In this document: piece by piece, positions 29,085 through 36,332 of the stretch
Layout: every line of letters begins with the position of its first letter
Numbering within the stretch: the first letter of the stretch is position 1
DNA from: Streptomyces sp. MBT65
GTDB taxonomy: Bacteria > Actinomycetota > Actinomycetes > Streptomycetales > Streptomycetaceae
DNA: 64,000 nt
Assembly: GCF_016612545.1 (NCBI RefSeq)
Contig: NZ_JAENRY010000039.1
Location: forward strand, 23,135 to 87,134
Reading direction: 5' to 3'
Notes under the pieces: model-generated
Told to the model about the DNA's origin: nothing
Databases searched by the model: none
Seen by the model: the letters and a program-made list of their open reading frames with translations, nothing else
Made by a program: the position numbers and the translations under genes

Positions 29085-30263
29085 ATGTCTCCCATCACCG
29101 CAAGGACGCGGACTTGGTTGACCGAGGCGGACTGCGACCTCGACGTGTTCCGCTCCCTCGTGGAGCAGCGCACCGACCTCGCCGACCACCCCTCGGCCGA
29201 GCGCATCGAACAGAACGTCCCGCTCTACGACAGCGCGCGGCTCCGCGCTCTCGCGGCCACCGCCGAGGGCCGCCGCGACATACAGAGCGAACTCGTGGAG
29301 GCGCTGATCGACGGCCCCGGCATCGTCGTCCTCAAGGGCGCCTTCCCGGACGCGGCCGTCGTGGACCGGGCGTCCGAGGCCTTCCGGGCGCTGATCGAGG
29401 AGGAGCGCGCGAGCGGTGCGGGGCGCGGCGACCACTTCGCCGAGCCCGGCGCGAACGACCGCGTGTGGAACGCCCTGGACAAGGTGGCCGTAAGGACCCC
29501 CGAGGCGTTCGCCGACTACTACGCCAACGACATCCTGGAGCTGGTCTCCGAGGCCTGGCTCGGCCCCGCCTATCAGGTCACCTCGCAGGTCAACGTCGTC
29601 AACCCGGGCGGCGCGGCGCAGAACGTGCACCGCGACTACCACCTCGGTTTCCTCTCCCAGGAGCAGGCGGCGGCCTATCCCGCGCACGTCCACCGGCTGT
29701 CCCCGGTGCTGACCCTCCAGGGCGCCGTGGCCCACTGCGACATGCCCGTCGAGTCCGGCCCCACGCTCTACCTCCCGCACTCGCAGAAGTTCGAGCCCGG
29801 CTATCTCGCCTGGCGGCTCCCGCAGTTCGTGGAGTACTTCGACGCGAACCGCGTCCAACTCCCCCTGGAGAAGGGCGACGCGGTCTTCTTCAACCCGGCG
29901 CTCTTCCACGCCGCCGGGCACAACCGCTCGACCGACATCAAGCGCATGGCCAATCTGCTCCAGGTCTCCTCCGCGTTCGGGCGTGCCATGGAGACGGTGG
30001 ACCGTGAGGCGATGGCGAACGCCCTGTTCCCGGTGCTGCTGAGCCGCAAGGCCGAGGGCGTCTCCGAGGACTGGCTGCGCCGCGTGATCGCCGCCACCGC
30101 CGAGGGCTACCCCTTCCCCACCAACCTCGATCTCGACCCGCCGGTCGAGGGTCTCGCCCCGCCCTCGCAGGCGGACACCCTCCGGCAGGCCGTCGCGGAG
30201 GAGTGGAACCCGGAGCGGCTGCGCCACGAACTCCAGGCCGGCGCCAAGCGCCGCCAGAGCTGA
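29085..30263 (+). CDS. Phytanoyl-CoA dioxygenase (PhyH)-family Fe(II)/2-oxoglutarate oxygenase
   Basis: A 392-residue non-haem iron oxygenase. Start ATG 29085 has GAAAGGA 6 bases upstream, better than an ATG at 29028 without one. Iron ligands are the H-x-D pair (H182, D184) in NVHRDYHLG and distal H275 in NPALFHAAGHNRSTDIKR, whose following Arg should bind 2-oxoglutarate. PhyH members hydroxylate small molecules, lipids or natural products; the substrate here is unknown. The setting (LacI regulator, two sugar isomerase-like TIM barrels, Gfo/Idh/MocA remnant) suggests oxidation of a sugar, cyclitol or modified carbohydrate rather than fatty acid metabolism. Confidence 0.85.
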   Translation: MSPITARTRTWLTEADCDLDVFRSLVEQRTDLADHPSAERIEQNVPLYDSARLRALAATAEGRRDIQSELVEALIDGPGIVVLKGAFPDAAVVDRASEAFRALIEEERASGAGRGDHFAEPGANDRVWNALDKVAVRTPEAFADYYANDILELVSEAWLGPAYQVTSQVNVVNPGGAAQNVHRDYHLGFLSQEQAAAYPAHVHRLSPVLTLQGAVAHCDMPVESGPTLYLPHSQKFEPGYLAWRLPQFVEYFDANRVQLPLEKGDAVFFNPALFHAAGHNRSTDIKRMANLLQVSSAFGRAMETVDREAMANALFPVLLSRKAEGVSEDWLRRVIAATAEGYPFPTNLDLDPPVEGLAPPSQADTLRQAVAEEWNPERLRHELQAGAKRRQS

Positions 30264-30281
30264 AGCGAACACACCACTCTC

Positions 30282-30708
30282 GTGGGACTGCTGGAGGACA
30301 GAGTCGGCCTCGTCAACGGCGGCGGCCAGGGCGGCCCGGCCCAGCCCGGTGGCCACTGGCTGGTCGCGGTGGCCACCCGCGATCTCGACCGCGCCGAGAT
30401 ATTCGCCGCCGAGCACGGCGTGGAGCGGGTGGAGCGGGTGGAGCGGGTGGTCGACTCCTACACCGTCCTCGCCTCCAACCGGAGACAGAGGTCGCGACCG
30501 CCGGCGGACGGCGCGCTGATGGACCTCGGGTGCTACGGCCCGCACGCCCGGCGCATGCTCGCCCCCAGGGCGACCGGGGCACCGGGATCGACGAATGGCC
30601 GGGCGCGGAGCTGGAGTTCCCCGGCGGCGCCACCGACAGCGCCCGCTGCCACATGGCCCACGACACCTGGCAGAACCGTCACGCCCTCGAGGCCACCGCT
30701 TGTGAACA
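30282..30708 (+). pseudogene. Decayed Gfo/Idh/MocA-family oxidoreductase
   Basis: Fragments of an NAD-dependent sugar oxidoreductase survive in different frames. One frame gives a Rossmann-like piece (WLVAVATRDLDRAEIFAAEHG) and then the C-domain strand GALMDLGCYGPHARRMLA. After a frameshift near 30570 a second frame gives GAELEFPGGATDSARCHMAHD, the usual beta-sheet of this family. Most of the roughly 330-residue protein is missing, and three tandem copies of a 9-bp unit (GAGCGGGTG) sit at about 30424-30450 where the gene was deleted. It lies 18 bases after the dioxygenase gene and was probably part of that operon. Confidence 0.7.
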
Positions 30709-30710
30709 GA

Positions 30711-30746
30711 GATGGCGGGGACGACCGTGGTCTCGTCCCCGCCATC
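30711..30746. terminator. Bidirectional terminator hairpin
   Basis: A perfect 14-bp GC-rich stem (30711-30724 with 30733-30746) and 8-base loop separate the convergent dioxygenase/Gfo remnant and the isomerase gene. Confidence 0.85.
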
Positions 30747-30756
30747 ACTGTGGCTT

Positions 30757-31605
30757 CTACTTCACGAGCGCGGCGGCACTCCGGTACGCCGCGGCGGCGG
30801 CCTCCCGCACCGGCAGCGCACGGTGTGCGTCGGAGAGGATCTCCACGCCCCAGGGGCCGCGGAAGCCGGCCGTCCGGAGCGCGGCGATGATCCCCGGCAG
30901 GTCGAACGAGCCCTCTCCGCACAGGCGTCGGCGGTGGACGGTGTCCTCGAAGAGCGTGCCGACGACCTCGCTGTCCGCGTCGTTGAGTTCCACGCCGACG
31001 ATCCGCGACCCGGGTACGTCCGCCAGCTCGGCGGGCGGCGTATGGGCGCGCTCGACGTGCCAGACGTCGATGACGAGACCGCCCGCCGGGTGGCCGTCGG
31101 CCTCGACGAGCCGTAGCCCGTCGTGCACGGTCCTGAGGTTGGACCAGGGCAGCGGTTCGATACCGAGCCGGGCGCCCACCCCGTCGGCCTGCGCGGCCAG
31201 CACGGCGAACTCCTCGGCCCAGACGTCGAGTTCCCAGGGTTCGTCCGCGACGTCGGGGCCGATCTTGAAGGTGCGCGCGCCGAGCGCCTCGATGGCTCTC
31301 AGCATGCCGACCCGGACGGTGTCCGACGCGGCCCGCCGGGCTCCGTCGGCCCACCAGTCGGTCAGCAGCTCCAACTCGACATGGCTGATCCCGTTGTCCT
31401 CGAACAGGGACCGGATCCCGGCGATCCCGTACTCGCGCTCGGCCCCCACCAGGTCCGCGTACAACAGCCCGAAGGCGGTGAATCCGGCGTCGCGCGCCGC
31501 TTCCACGCGTTCCCGCAGATTCAGCGGACTGCGCTGGTCCGCCTCGTCGGGAGCGGCGTCGCCCGCCGTGGTCCAGCACGTGGCCAGAAATTCGTCAGCG
31601 GTCAT
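30757..31605 (-). CDS. Sugar phosphate isomerase/epimerase (xylose-isomerase-like TIM barrel)
   Basis: A 282-residue AP-endonuclease-2/xylose-isomerase-like barrel. The pattern of metal-binding acidic residues and His fits the family: Glu in HVELELLTDWW, Glu in ARLGIEPLPWSNLRT, Asp and His in LVIDVWHVERAH, Glu in WGVEILSD. Members are sugar epimerases, inosose dehydratases or isomerases. It is the second gene of a minus-strand unit with the IolE-like gene, 79 bases downstream of it. The start codon lies in an 11-bp tandem duplication that creates a 4-codon upstream frame (31602-31616). Confidence 0.85.
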   Translation of the reverse strand: MTADEFLATCWTTAGDAAPDEADQRSPLNLRERVEAARDAGFTAFGLLYADLVGAEREYGIAGIRSLFEDNGISHVELELLTDWWADGARRAASDTVRVGMLRAIEALGARTFKIGPDVADEPWELDVWAEEFAVLAAQADGVGARLGIEPLPWSNLRTVHDGLRLVEADGHPAGGLVIDVWHVERAHTPPAELADVPGSRIVGVELNDADSEVVGTLFEDTVHRRRLCGEGSFDLPGIIAALRTAGFRGPWGVEILSDAHRALPVREAAAAAYRSAAALVK

Positions 31606-31629
31606 TCAGCGGTCATCCCTGTTTCCTGG

Positions 31630-31674
31630 ATTCCTCGAGTTCGGATCCCTCAAGTTCGGATTCCTCGAGTTCAC
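31630..31674. repeat. Three tandem 15-bp repeats between two isomerase genes
   Basis: Units at 31630-31644, 31645-31659 and 31660-31674 differ by only a few bases (consensus ATTCCTCGAGTTCGG). On the coding strand of the neighbouring genes each unit contains GAGGAA or GAGGGA, a Shine-Dalgarno-like core. The block is non-coding. Confidence 0.7.
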
Positions 31675-31684
31675 GAAGACACGC

Positions 31685-32572
31685 CTACGCGACACCGCGC
31701 AGCACCGAGCGCAGGTGCTCGGCGCTGGCCCACACGTCCTCGACGGGGCCCTTCGCCTTGGGCTCCTCGGTGAGGATGGTGTCCTGTTCGAGGACGTACC
31801 AGCCGTCGTAGCCGCGTGCGCTGAGGTGGGTGACGATGGCCTCCACGTCCACGTCTCCGGCGCCCAGCGGGCGGTACATGCCCTTGCGCACGGCGTCGGT
31901 GTAACTGAGCTGTCCGTCCTGGACCTTGGCGGCGAGGGAGGCGTCCACGTCCTTCATGTGGGTGTGGGCGATGCGCTCGGGCGCCTGGCGGGTGAGTTCG
32001 GCCGGGTCGGTGCCGCCGATGAGGAGGTGGCCGGTATCGAGACAGAGCGAGATCGCCGAGTGCTCCAGGACGCGCCGGACCTCGTCGCCGTTCTCGATCA
32101 TCGTGCCGACGTGCGGGTGCAGGACGGCGCGGACGCCGCGTTCGGCGGCCAGGGAGGCGAGCCGGTCGAGGTTGGACAGCAGCAACTTCCAGCCGTCGGC
32201 GTCGAGTTCGGGGCGCGAGTCGTAGCCGTCCTGGCCGGTGACGGCCGACAGGACCAGCACCTCGGCCTTCGAGGCGTCGTAGCCCGCCAGGAGCTGTTCG
32301 GCCTCGGGCAGCGGGTCGTGGCCGGGCACGTGCAGCAGCAGCGGGGTGAAGCCGCCGACGGCGTGCAGGTCGTGGTCGGCGAGGGTGCGGGCCATGGCGG
32401 CCGGCTCGCCGGGCAGGAAGCCCTCGGGGCCGAACTCGGTGGCGGCCAGGCCGACCTCGCGCATCTCGTTCAGCACCCGCTCGGGCGTCAACTGGTAGCC
32501 CCAGCCGGGCACTTCGCACACACCCCACGAGATGGGAGCGCCGGCGATCCTGTTCAGGGGGGAGGTGGTCAT
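31685..32572 (-). CDS. IolE-like TIM-barrel sugar isomerase/inosose dehydratase family protein
   Basis: A 295-residue xylose-isomerase-like barrel starting at ATG 32572 (AGAAAGG upstream). The opening IAGAPISWGVCEVPGWGYQL matches the inosose dehydratase (IolE) N-terminus, and metal-ligand segments include ATEFGPEGFLPG, AVLHPHVGTMIE, LCLDTGHLLIGG, AHTHMKDV and the Glu of WYVLEQDT. IolE dehydrates 2-keto-myo-inositol, but no other inositol genes are in this window, so a different keto-sugar or cyclitol is equally possible. It is translationally coupled to a 54-codon ORF upstream. Confidence 0.85.
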   Translation of the reverse strand: MTTSPLNRIAGAPISWGVCEVPGWGYQLTPERVLNEMREVGLAATEFGPEGFLPGEPAAMARTLADHDLHAVGGFTPLLLHVPGHDPLPEAEQLLAGYDASKAEVLVLSAVTGQDGYDSRPELDADGWKLLLSNLDRLASLAAERGVRAVLHPHVGTMIENGDEVRRVLEHSAISLCLDTGHLLIGGTDPAELTRQAPERIAHTHMKDVDASLAAKVQDGQLSYTDAVRKGMYRPLGAGDVDVEAIVTHLSARGYDGWYVLEQDTILTEEPKAKGPVEDVWASAEHLRSVLRGVA

Positions 32573-32733
32573 GCTGTGGCCTTTCTGAGGTTCCGGTCGG
32601 GACGTGCGGACATGGGGTGCTGGACGGCTGGTTCGGGATCGAGGACATCCGGGCCCGCGTCGCCGCACGGGGCGCCCCGCTCGGGCGCGGCGAAAGCCCG
32701 CTCGGCATTCACGAGCAGTTGCGCAGGCGTCAT
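32569..32733 (-). CDS. Small 54-residue ORF coupled to the IolE-like gene
   Basis: On the minus strand an ATG at 32733 follows a strong Shine-Dalgarno (GGAGGGAGAAGG, about 3-bp spacing after the purine run) and reads 54 codons to a TGA that overlaps the IolE-like ATG (ATGA). The product begins MTPAQLLVNAERAFAAPERG, is proline- and alanine-rich, has one Cys, and has no membrane segment or recognisable domain. Its third-position GC is somewhat lower than in neighbouring genes. It could be a coupling leader, a real small protein, or the stub of a decayed gene. Confidence 0.4.
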   Translation of the reverse strand: MTPAQLLVNAERAFAAPERGAPCGDAGPDVLDPEPAVQHPMSARPDRNLRKATA

Positions 32734-32846
32734 CGCCTTCTCCCTCCAGGCGCCGTCCCGACCGATGAGGTGCTGATCAGCCGACGGCCGGGCCGTTTAC
32801 CTGCGCGCAACGGTAGGTGCGGTACGGGGCATTACTGAAGAGGGGG

Positions 32847-32868
32847 AACCCATCATTATCCCGTCATT
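32847..32868 (-). promoter_or_regulatory. Shared promoter motif AATGATGGGTT, copy 2, with a tandem variant
   Basis: Read on the minus strand, AATGACGGGAT is followed directly by AATGATGGGTT, two head-to-tail 11-mers. The second equals the motif before the dioxygenase gene. It lies about 115 bases upstream of the small ORF that heads the isomerase unit. The rest of the 346-base gap (32573-32918) holds the small ORF and otherwise nothing I recognise. Confidence 0.4.
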
Positions 32869-32918
32869 GGACCCATCTTTTCTCCCTCATCGGATACAAC
32901 CGGAGCCGGCCCCGGCCG

Positions 32919-34145
32919 TCAGCGGGGTCCCTGCTTCAGGAACAGCGCCAGCCCGGTCAGGAGCCGGTCGACGTCGTCCGTGCCGGTGTAGGGCGCGAGG
33001 CCGATGCGCAGGCCGCCCGAGTCGCCCAGGCCGAGGTGCCGGGAGGCCTCGATGGCGTAGAAGGAGCCGGAGGGCGCGTACACGTCGCGTTCCGCCAGGA
33101 AGCGGGAGGCGTCCTGGGTGCCCTGCGCGCCGAAGGTCTCGTCGAGGGTCAGGAGCACGGTCGGTGTCCGTTCGGCCGCCCTCGAGTGGACGGTGATCCC
33201 GTCCAGCGCGGCGAGCCCTTGGTCGATGCGCGTCCGCAGGGTCTCCTCGTGCCGGTGGAGTGCGGCCAGGCTCGTGGTCAGACGCTCACGGCGGCTGCCG
33301 ACGGCATCCGTGTCGAGGCCCGCGAGGACGTCGACCGCGGTGGCCGTACCGGCGAGCAACTCGTAGGGCAGCGTGCCGAGTTCGAAGCGTTCGGGTACCT
33401 CGTCGGAGGACGGCAGGAGCTTGTCCGGCCGCAGGGTGGCGAGGAGTTCGGGCCGGGCGGCGAGGACGCCGTGGTGCGGGCCGAGGAACTTGTACGGGGA
33501 GCACACGAAGAAGTCCGCGCCGAGCGCGCCGAGGTCGACCAGGGCGTGCGCGGTGTAGTGGACGCCGTCGACGTGGACCAGGGCACCCGCCTCATGAGCC
33601 AGGCGGGCCAGCTCGGCGATCGCGGGCCGGGTGCCGATCAGGTTGGAGGCGGCGGTCACGGCGACCAGCCGGGTGCGGTCGGACAGGACGGCGCGGAGGT
33701 GCTCCGGGGTCAGTTCGCCGGTCGCGGGGTCGAAGTCCGCCCAGCGGACGGTGGCGCCGACCCGCGCGGCCGCCTGGACCCAGGGGCGGATGTTGGCGTC
33801 GTGGTCGAGGCGCGTGACGACGACCTCGTCGCCGGGCGACCAGGTCGCGGCGAGGGTGCGGGAGAAGTCGTAGGTGAGCTGGGTGGCGCTGCGGCCGAAG
33901 ACGATGCCCGAGGGGTCCGCCCCCAGGAGGTCGGCCATGGCCGCACGGGACCGGGTCACGATGGCGTCGGCGTTGCGCTCCCCCGCGGTGATCCGGCCGC
34001 GGTTGGAGAGGGGGTTCGCGAGCGCCTGGGTGATGGCCTCGATGACCGGCCGGGGCGTCTGGGTGCCGCCGGGGCCGTCGAAGTGGGCGGCGCCGCCGCT
34101 CAGGGCGGGAAACAGGGCGCGCAGGGCGGTGAGGTCGTAGGCCAC
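32919..34145 (-). CDS. Cysteine-desulfurase-like PLP enzyme (NifS/CsdA class V aminotransferase)
   Basis: A 408-residue fold-type I PLP enzyme starting at GTG 34145 with AGGAG upstream. Cofactor-site motifs: RSATQLTYDFSR, VVTRLDHDANIRPW, the Asp/His of GALVHVDGVHYTAHA and the Schiff-base Lys in CSPYKFLGPHHG. The family 'cysteine desulfurase-like protein' often lacks the clear catalytic Cys loop; none of the usual R-x-G-x-x-C segments is visible here, so the reaction may be another beta-elimination or transamination. Cytoplasmic; no iron-sulfur assembly genes are nearby. Confidence 0.87.
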   Translation of the reverse strand: MAYDLTALRALFPALSGGAAHFDGPGGTQTPRPVIEAITQALANPLSNRGRITAGERNADAIVTRSRAAMADLLGADPSGIVFGRSATQLTYDFSRTLAATWSPGDEVVVTRLDHDANIRPWVQAAARVGATVRWADFDPATGELTPEHLRAVLSDRTRLVAVTAASNLIGTRPAIAELARLAHEAGALVHVDGVHYTAHALVDLGALGADFFVCSPYKFLGPHHGVLAARPELLATLRPDKLLPSSDEVPERFELGTLPYELLAGTATAVDVLAGLDTDAVGSRRERLTTSLAALHRHEETLRTRIDQGLAALDGITVHSRAAERTPTVLLTLDETFGAQGTQDASRFLAERDVYAPSGSFYAIEASRHLGLGDSGGLRIGLAPYTGTDDVDRLLTGLALFLKQGPR

Positions 34146-34278
34146 GGAAGTGAGCTCCTGTCGGTGCCGTGTGCGGGCTCTGGGGCCCCGGGTGTCCAGG
34201 ACGATCATCGGACATCGACACGCGGACGGACAGGGACCCCGGGTGGTCGGAGGCAACCTGGAGTGCTCCGCGGGTGGC

Positions 34279-35076
34279 TCAGCGTCCCGTTCGGCGCGGG
34301 AGCAGTCCGATCTCCTGCGCCCGCAGCACCGTGCTCACCCGATCGCGCGTGCCCAGCTTCCGGTACAGGCTCTCCACGTGCTTGTGGACCGTGCGGACGG
34401 AGATGCCCAGGCGGTGGGCGATGGCCGCGGCCGTGAGGGCGTCGGCGAGCAGGAGGAGGACGGTGGTCTGGCGCGGAGTGAGCCGCGAGTCGGCCGGCGG
34501 CTCCGGTGCCTCGGGCGTGGCCGCGCGCCAGCGTTCGAGGAGTTGGCGCTGCTGTTCCACACCGGCCAGCAGGGGTTGCAGTTGCTCGGCGGCCCGGACG
34601 TGGTCCTCGGTGAAGTCGGCACCGGCGCGGTAGACGAGGCAGCCGGTGACCGGGGTGCTCGTGCCCGGCAGGGGGATCGCCAGGACGTGGTCGGCGTCCA
34701 TCAAGCGGCTGATCGTGCCCGCGGTCCGGCTGTGCGTCCAGCCCCGGCCGGCCATCCGGTGGGCGGTCCCGGGTCGGCGGACGGCACCGGCCCTGGCGTA
34801 GTGGTCCGCGAAGGGGTAGCCCCGGCGCAGCACCGCCATCCCCTCGTCCCCGATGTCGTCGATCCGCCCGAAGTGCGCCTCGGCGGCGGGCGAGAGCCCC
34901 ATCGACCCGGTCCGGTCCGTCCACTCGCCGAGTTTGTAGATCAGCGCCTCGCCGCCGCACAGGCCGGGGAGGGCCGCGGCGACCATCGGCCACAGCCGCT
35001 CGGGTTCCCGTTCGTGCAGAGCCGCCACCGCCACGGCCAGCATGCGTTCGTACGCCCCGGCCGACCCGCCCGCCAT
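34279..35076 (-). CDS. LuxR-family transcriptional regulator
   Basis: A 265-residue protein with a C-terminal LuxR HTH (LTPRQTTVLLLLADALTAAA, then RLGISVRTVHKHVESLYRKLG, about residues 200-255). The N-terminal about 180 residues are a GAF-like or otherwise unassigned sensory region (GEALIYKLGEWTDRTGSMGLSP, VLAIPLPG) with no receiver Asp, so it is an orphan regulator responding directly to a ligand rather than to a kinase. Same orientation as the cysteine-desulfurase-like gene (133-base gap). Confidence 0.85.
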   Translation of the reverse strand: MAGGSAGAYERMLAVAVAALHEREPERLWPMVAAALPGLCGGEALIYKLGEWTDRTGSMGLSPAAEAHFGRIDDIGDEGMAVLRRGYPFADHYARAGAVRRPGTAHRMAGRGWTHSRTAGTISRLMDADHVLAIPLPGTSTPVTGCLVYRAGADFTEDHVRAAEQLQPLLAGVEQQRQLLERWRAATPEAPEPPADSRLTPRQTTVLLLLADALTAAAIAHRLGISVRTVHKHVESLYRKLGTRDRVSTVLRAQEIGLLPRRTGR

Positions 35077-35261
35077 ACGCCCTCACGATCCCGCGTGTGT
35101 CACGTCCACGTACCCATGTACGTACTTCTCCCCATAGCACCACGGACGCCGCGCCGGGCAAACTGCACAGCGTTCCGGCACTGCCTCGACCGTAGGGATC
35201 AAGGGAGTTGACGGTACGGATCCGCCTGCGCGGGGGACAGGCGGATTTCGGTCGTCCCGGG

Positions 35262-35756
35262 TCAGGGACCCGTGACGGGAAACAGCAGGCAGCTGCTCGT
35301 GGCGTGCGCGAGCAGCCGGTCCTTCTCGTCGAGCAGCTCGGCCTGCGCGAGGGCGGTGCGCCGTCCGCCGTTCAGGACGGTGCCGACGGCGCGGATCCGG
35401 CCGGTGTCGGCCGTGACCGGCCGCAGGAACTTCACGCTCAGATCGAGCGACGTGTATCCCATGCCCTGCGGAAGCGTGGACTGCACCGCGCACCCGGCCG
35501 CGGAGTCGAGCAGGGTGGCGTAGACCCCGCCGTGCACGCTGCCGATGGGGTTGTAGTGCTCCTCCCCCGGTATCAGGGAGAACACCGCGCGCCCGTGTTC
35601 CACCTCGTCGAGGGTGAAGTTCACGGTGGCCCCGATGGGCGGCGCGGGCAGGCGTCCGGCCATCAGTTCCCGCAGGAATTCAAGACCTGTGGACCGTCCT
35701 ACGGCGGCCGCCGAGACCTCCGGGTCCTCCCACTCGTACGTACGTGACCGTCCCAT
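35262..35756 (-). CDS. PaaI-type hotdog-fold thioesterase
   Basis: A 164-residue thioesterase. The hallmark NPIGSVHGGVYATLLDSAAG (the HGG-x-x-x-x-L-x-D block with the catalytic acidic residue) and the following VKFLRPV strand define the PaaI/DUF4442-like hotdog family, which hydrolyses aryl- or acyl-CoA. It is divergent from an HxlR regulator gene with 93 bases between them carrying two perfect palindromes, so control by that regulator is likely. Confidence 0.9.
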   Translation of the reverse strand: MGRSRTYEWEDPEVSAAAVGRSTGLEFLRELMAGRLPAPPIGATVNFTLDEVEHGRAVFSLIPGEEHYNPIGSVHGGVYATLLDSAAGCAVQSTLPQGMGYTSLDLSVKFLRPVTADTGRIRAVGTVLNGGRRTALAQAELLDEKDRLLAHATSSCLLFPVTGP

Positions 35757-35777
35757 GCGGCGCTACCTCCCAGGCTG

Positions 35778-35826
35778 GCTTCTTGAAAAGAAGCTAGATG
35801 GACTCGCAGCTGACTGTCAATGACAG
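35778..35826. promoter_or_regulatory. Two palindromic operators between thioesterase and HxlR genes
   Basis: GCTTCTT-gaa-AAGAAGC (35778-35794) is a perfect 7-3-7 inverted repeat and CTGTCA-a-TGACAG (35814-35826) a perfect 6-1-6 repeat, 19 bases apart. Both lie in the divergent promoter region. The first is centred 30 bases from the thioesterase start, the second 30 bases from the HxlR start. Confidence 0.65.
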
Positions 35827-35849
35827 AGCCAGGTGGTTAGGGTGGCGGC

Positions 35850-36332
35850 ATGGAATGGCTCGACGTGAGCACGGAGAACTGTCCGGTCCAGAGCACGCTC
35901 GATCTCGTCGGCGAGAAGTGGACCCTGCTGATCCTTCGGGACGCGTTCATCAGGGTCCGTCGCTTCGACGACTTCCGGCGCCATATCGGGCTCTCGGACG
36001 CGGTGCTGTCCGACCGGCTGCGCAAGCTGGTCGCGGCGGGCATCCTGACGACCGTGCCCTACCAGCAGGCGGGGAGCCGCACGCGCCACGAGTACCGGCT
36101 GACGGGCAAGGGCCGCGATCTGTGGCCGATCCTCATGGCCCTGCGGCAGTGGGGCGAGACGCACGCGGCCGACCCCGAGGGCCAGGTCCTGGACGTCCGG
36201 CACACCGAGTGCGGCGCGCCGGTGCGGGTGGTGGTGGAGTGCGACGGACCGCACGGCGCACTCGCACCGACCGAGGTGACAGCCGTTCCCGGACCGGCGG
36301 CCCGTCCCGTACGAAGTCCGCTACCGCAGTGA
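35850..36332 (+). CDS. HxlR-family transcriptional regulator
   Basis: A 160-residue MarR-like winged helix of the HxlR family. The N-terminal NCPVQSTLDLVGEKWTLLIL with conserved Cys (often redox or electrophile sensing) and G-x-K-W-T-L, then RFDDFRRHIGLSDAVLSDRL and LTGKGRDLWPILMALRQWGE, match the family. An extra about 50 residues at the C-terminus include another Cys (HTECGAPV). It probably represses the divergent thioesterase gene and itself. Its 3' end overlaps the convergent GH92 gene by 12 bases. Confidence 0.9.
   Translation: MEWLDVSTENCPVQSTLDLVGEKWTLLILRDAFIRVRRFDDFRRHIGLSDAVLSDRLRKLVAAGILTTVPYQQAGSRTRHEYRLTGKGRDLWPILMALRQWGETHAADPEGQVLDVRHTECGAPVRVVVECDGPHGALAPTEVTAVPGPAARPVRSPLPQ

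Noticed and set aside
30203..32776. An 857-codon open frame on the plus strand
   Set aside because: It runs across the Gfo/Idh/MocA remnant, a terminator and two minus-strand isomerase genes; only a short piece near 30580-30700 is meaningful, as part of the pseudogene.
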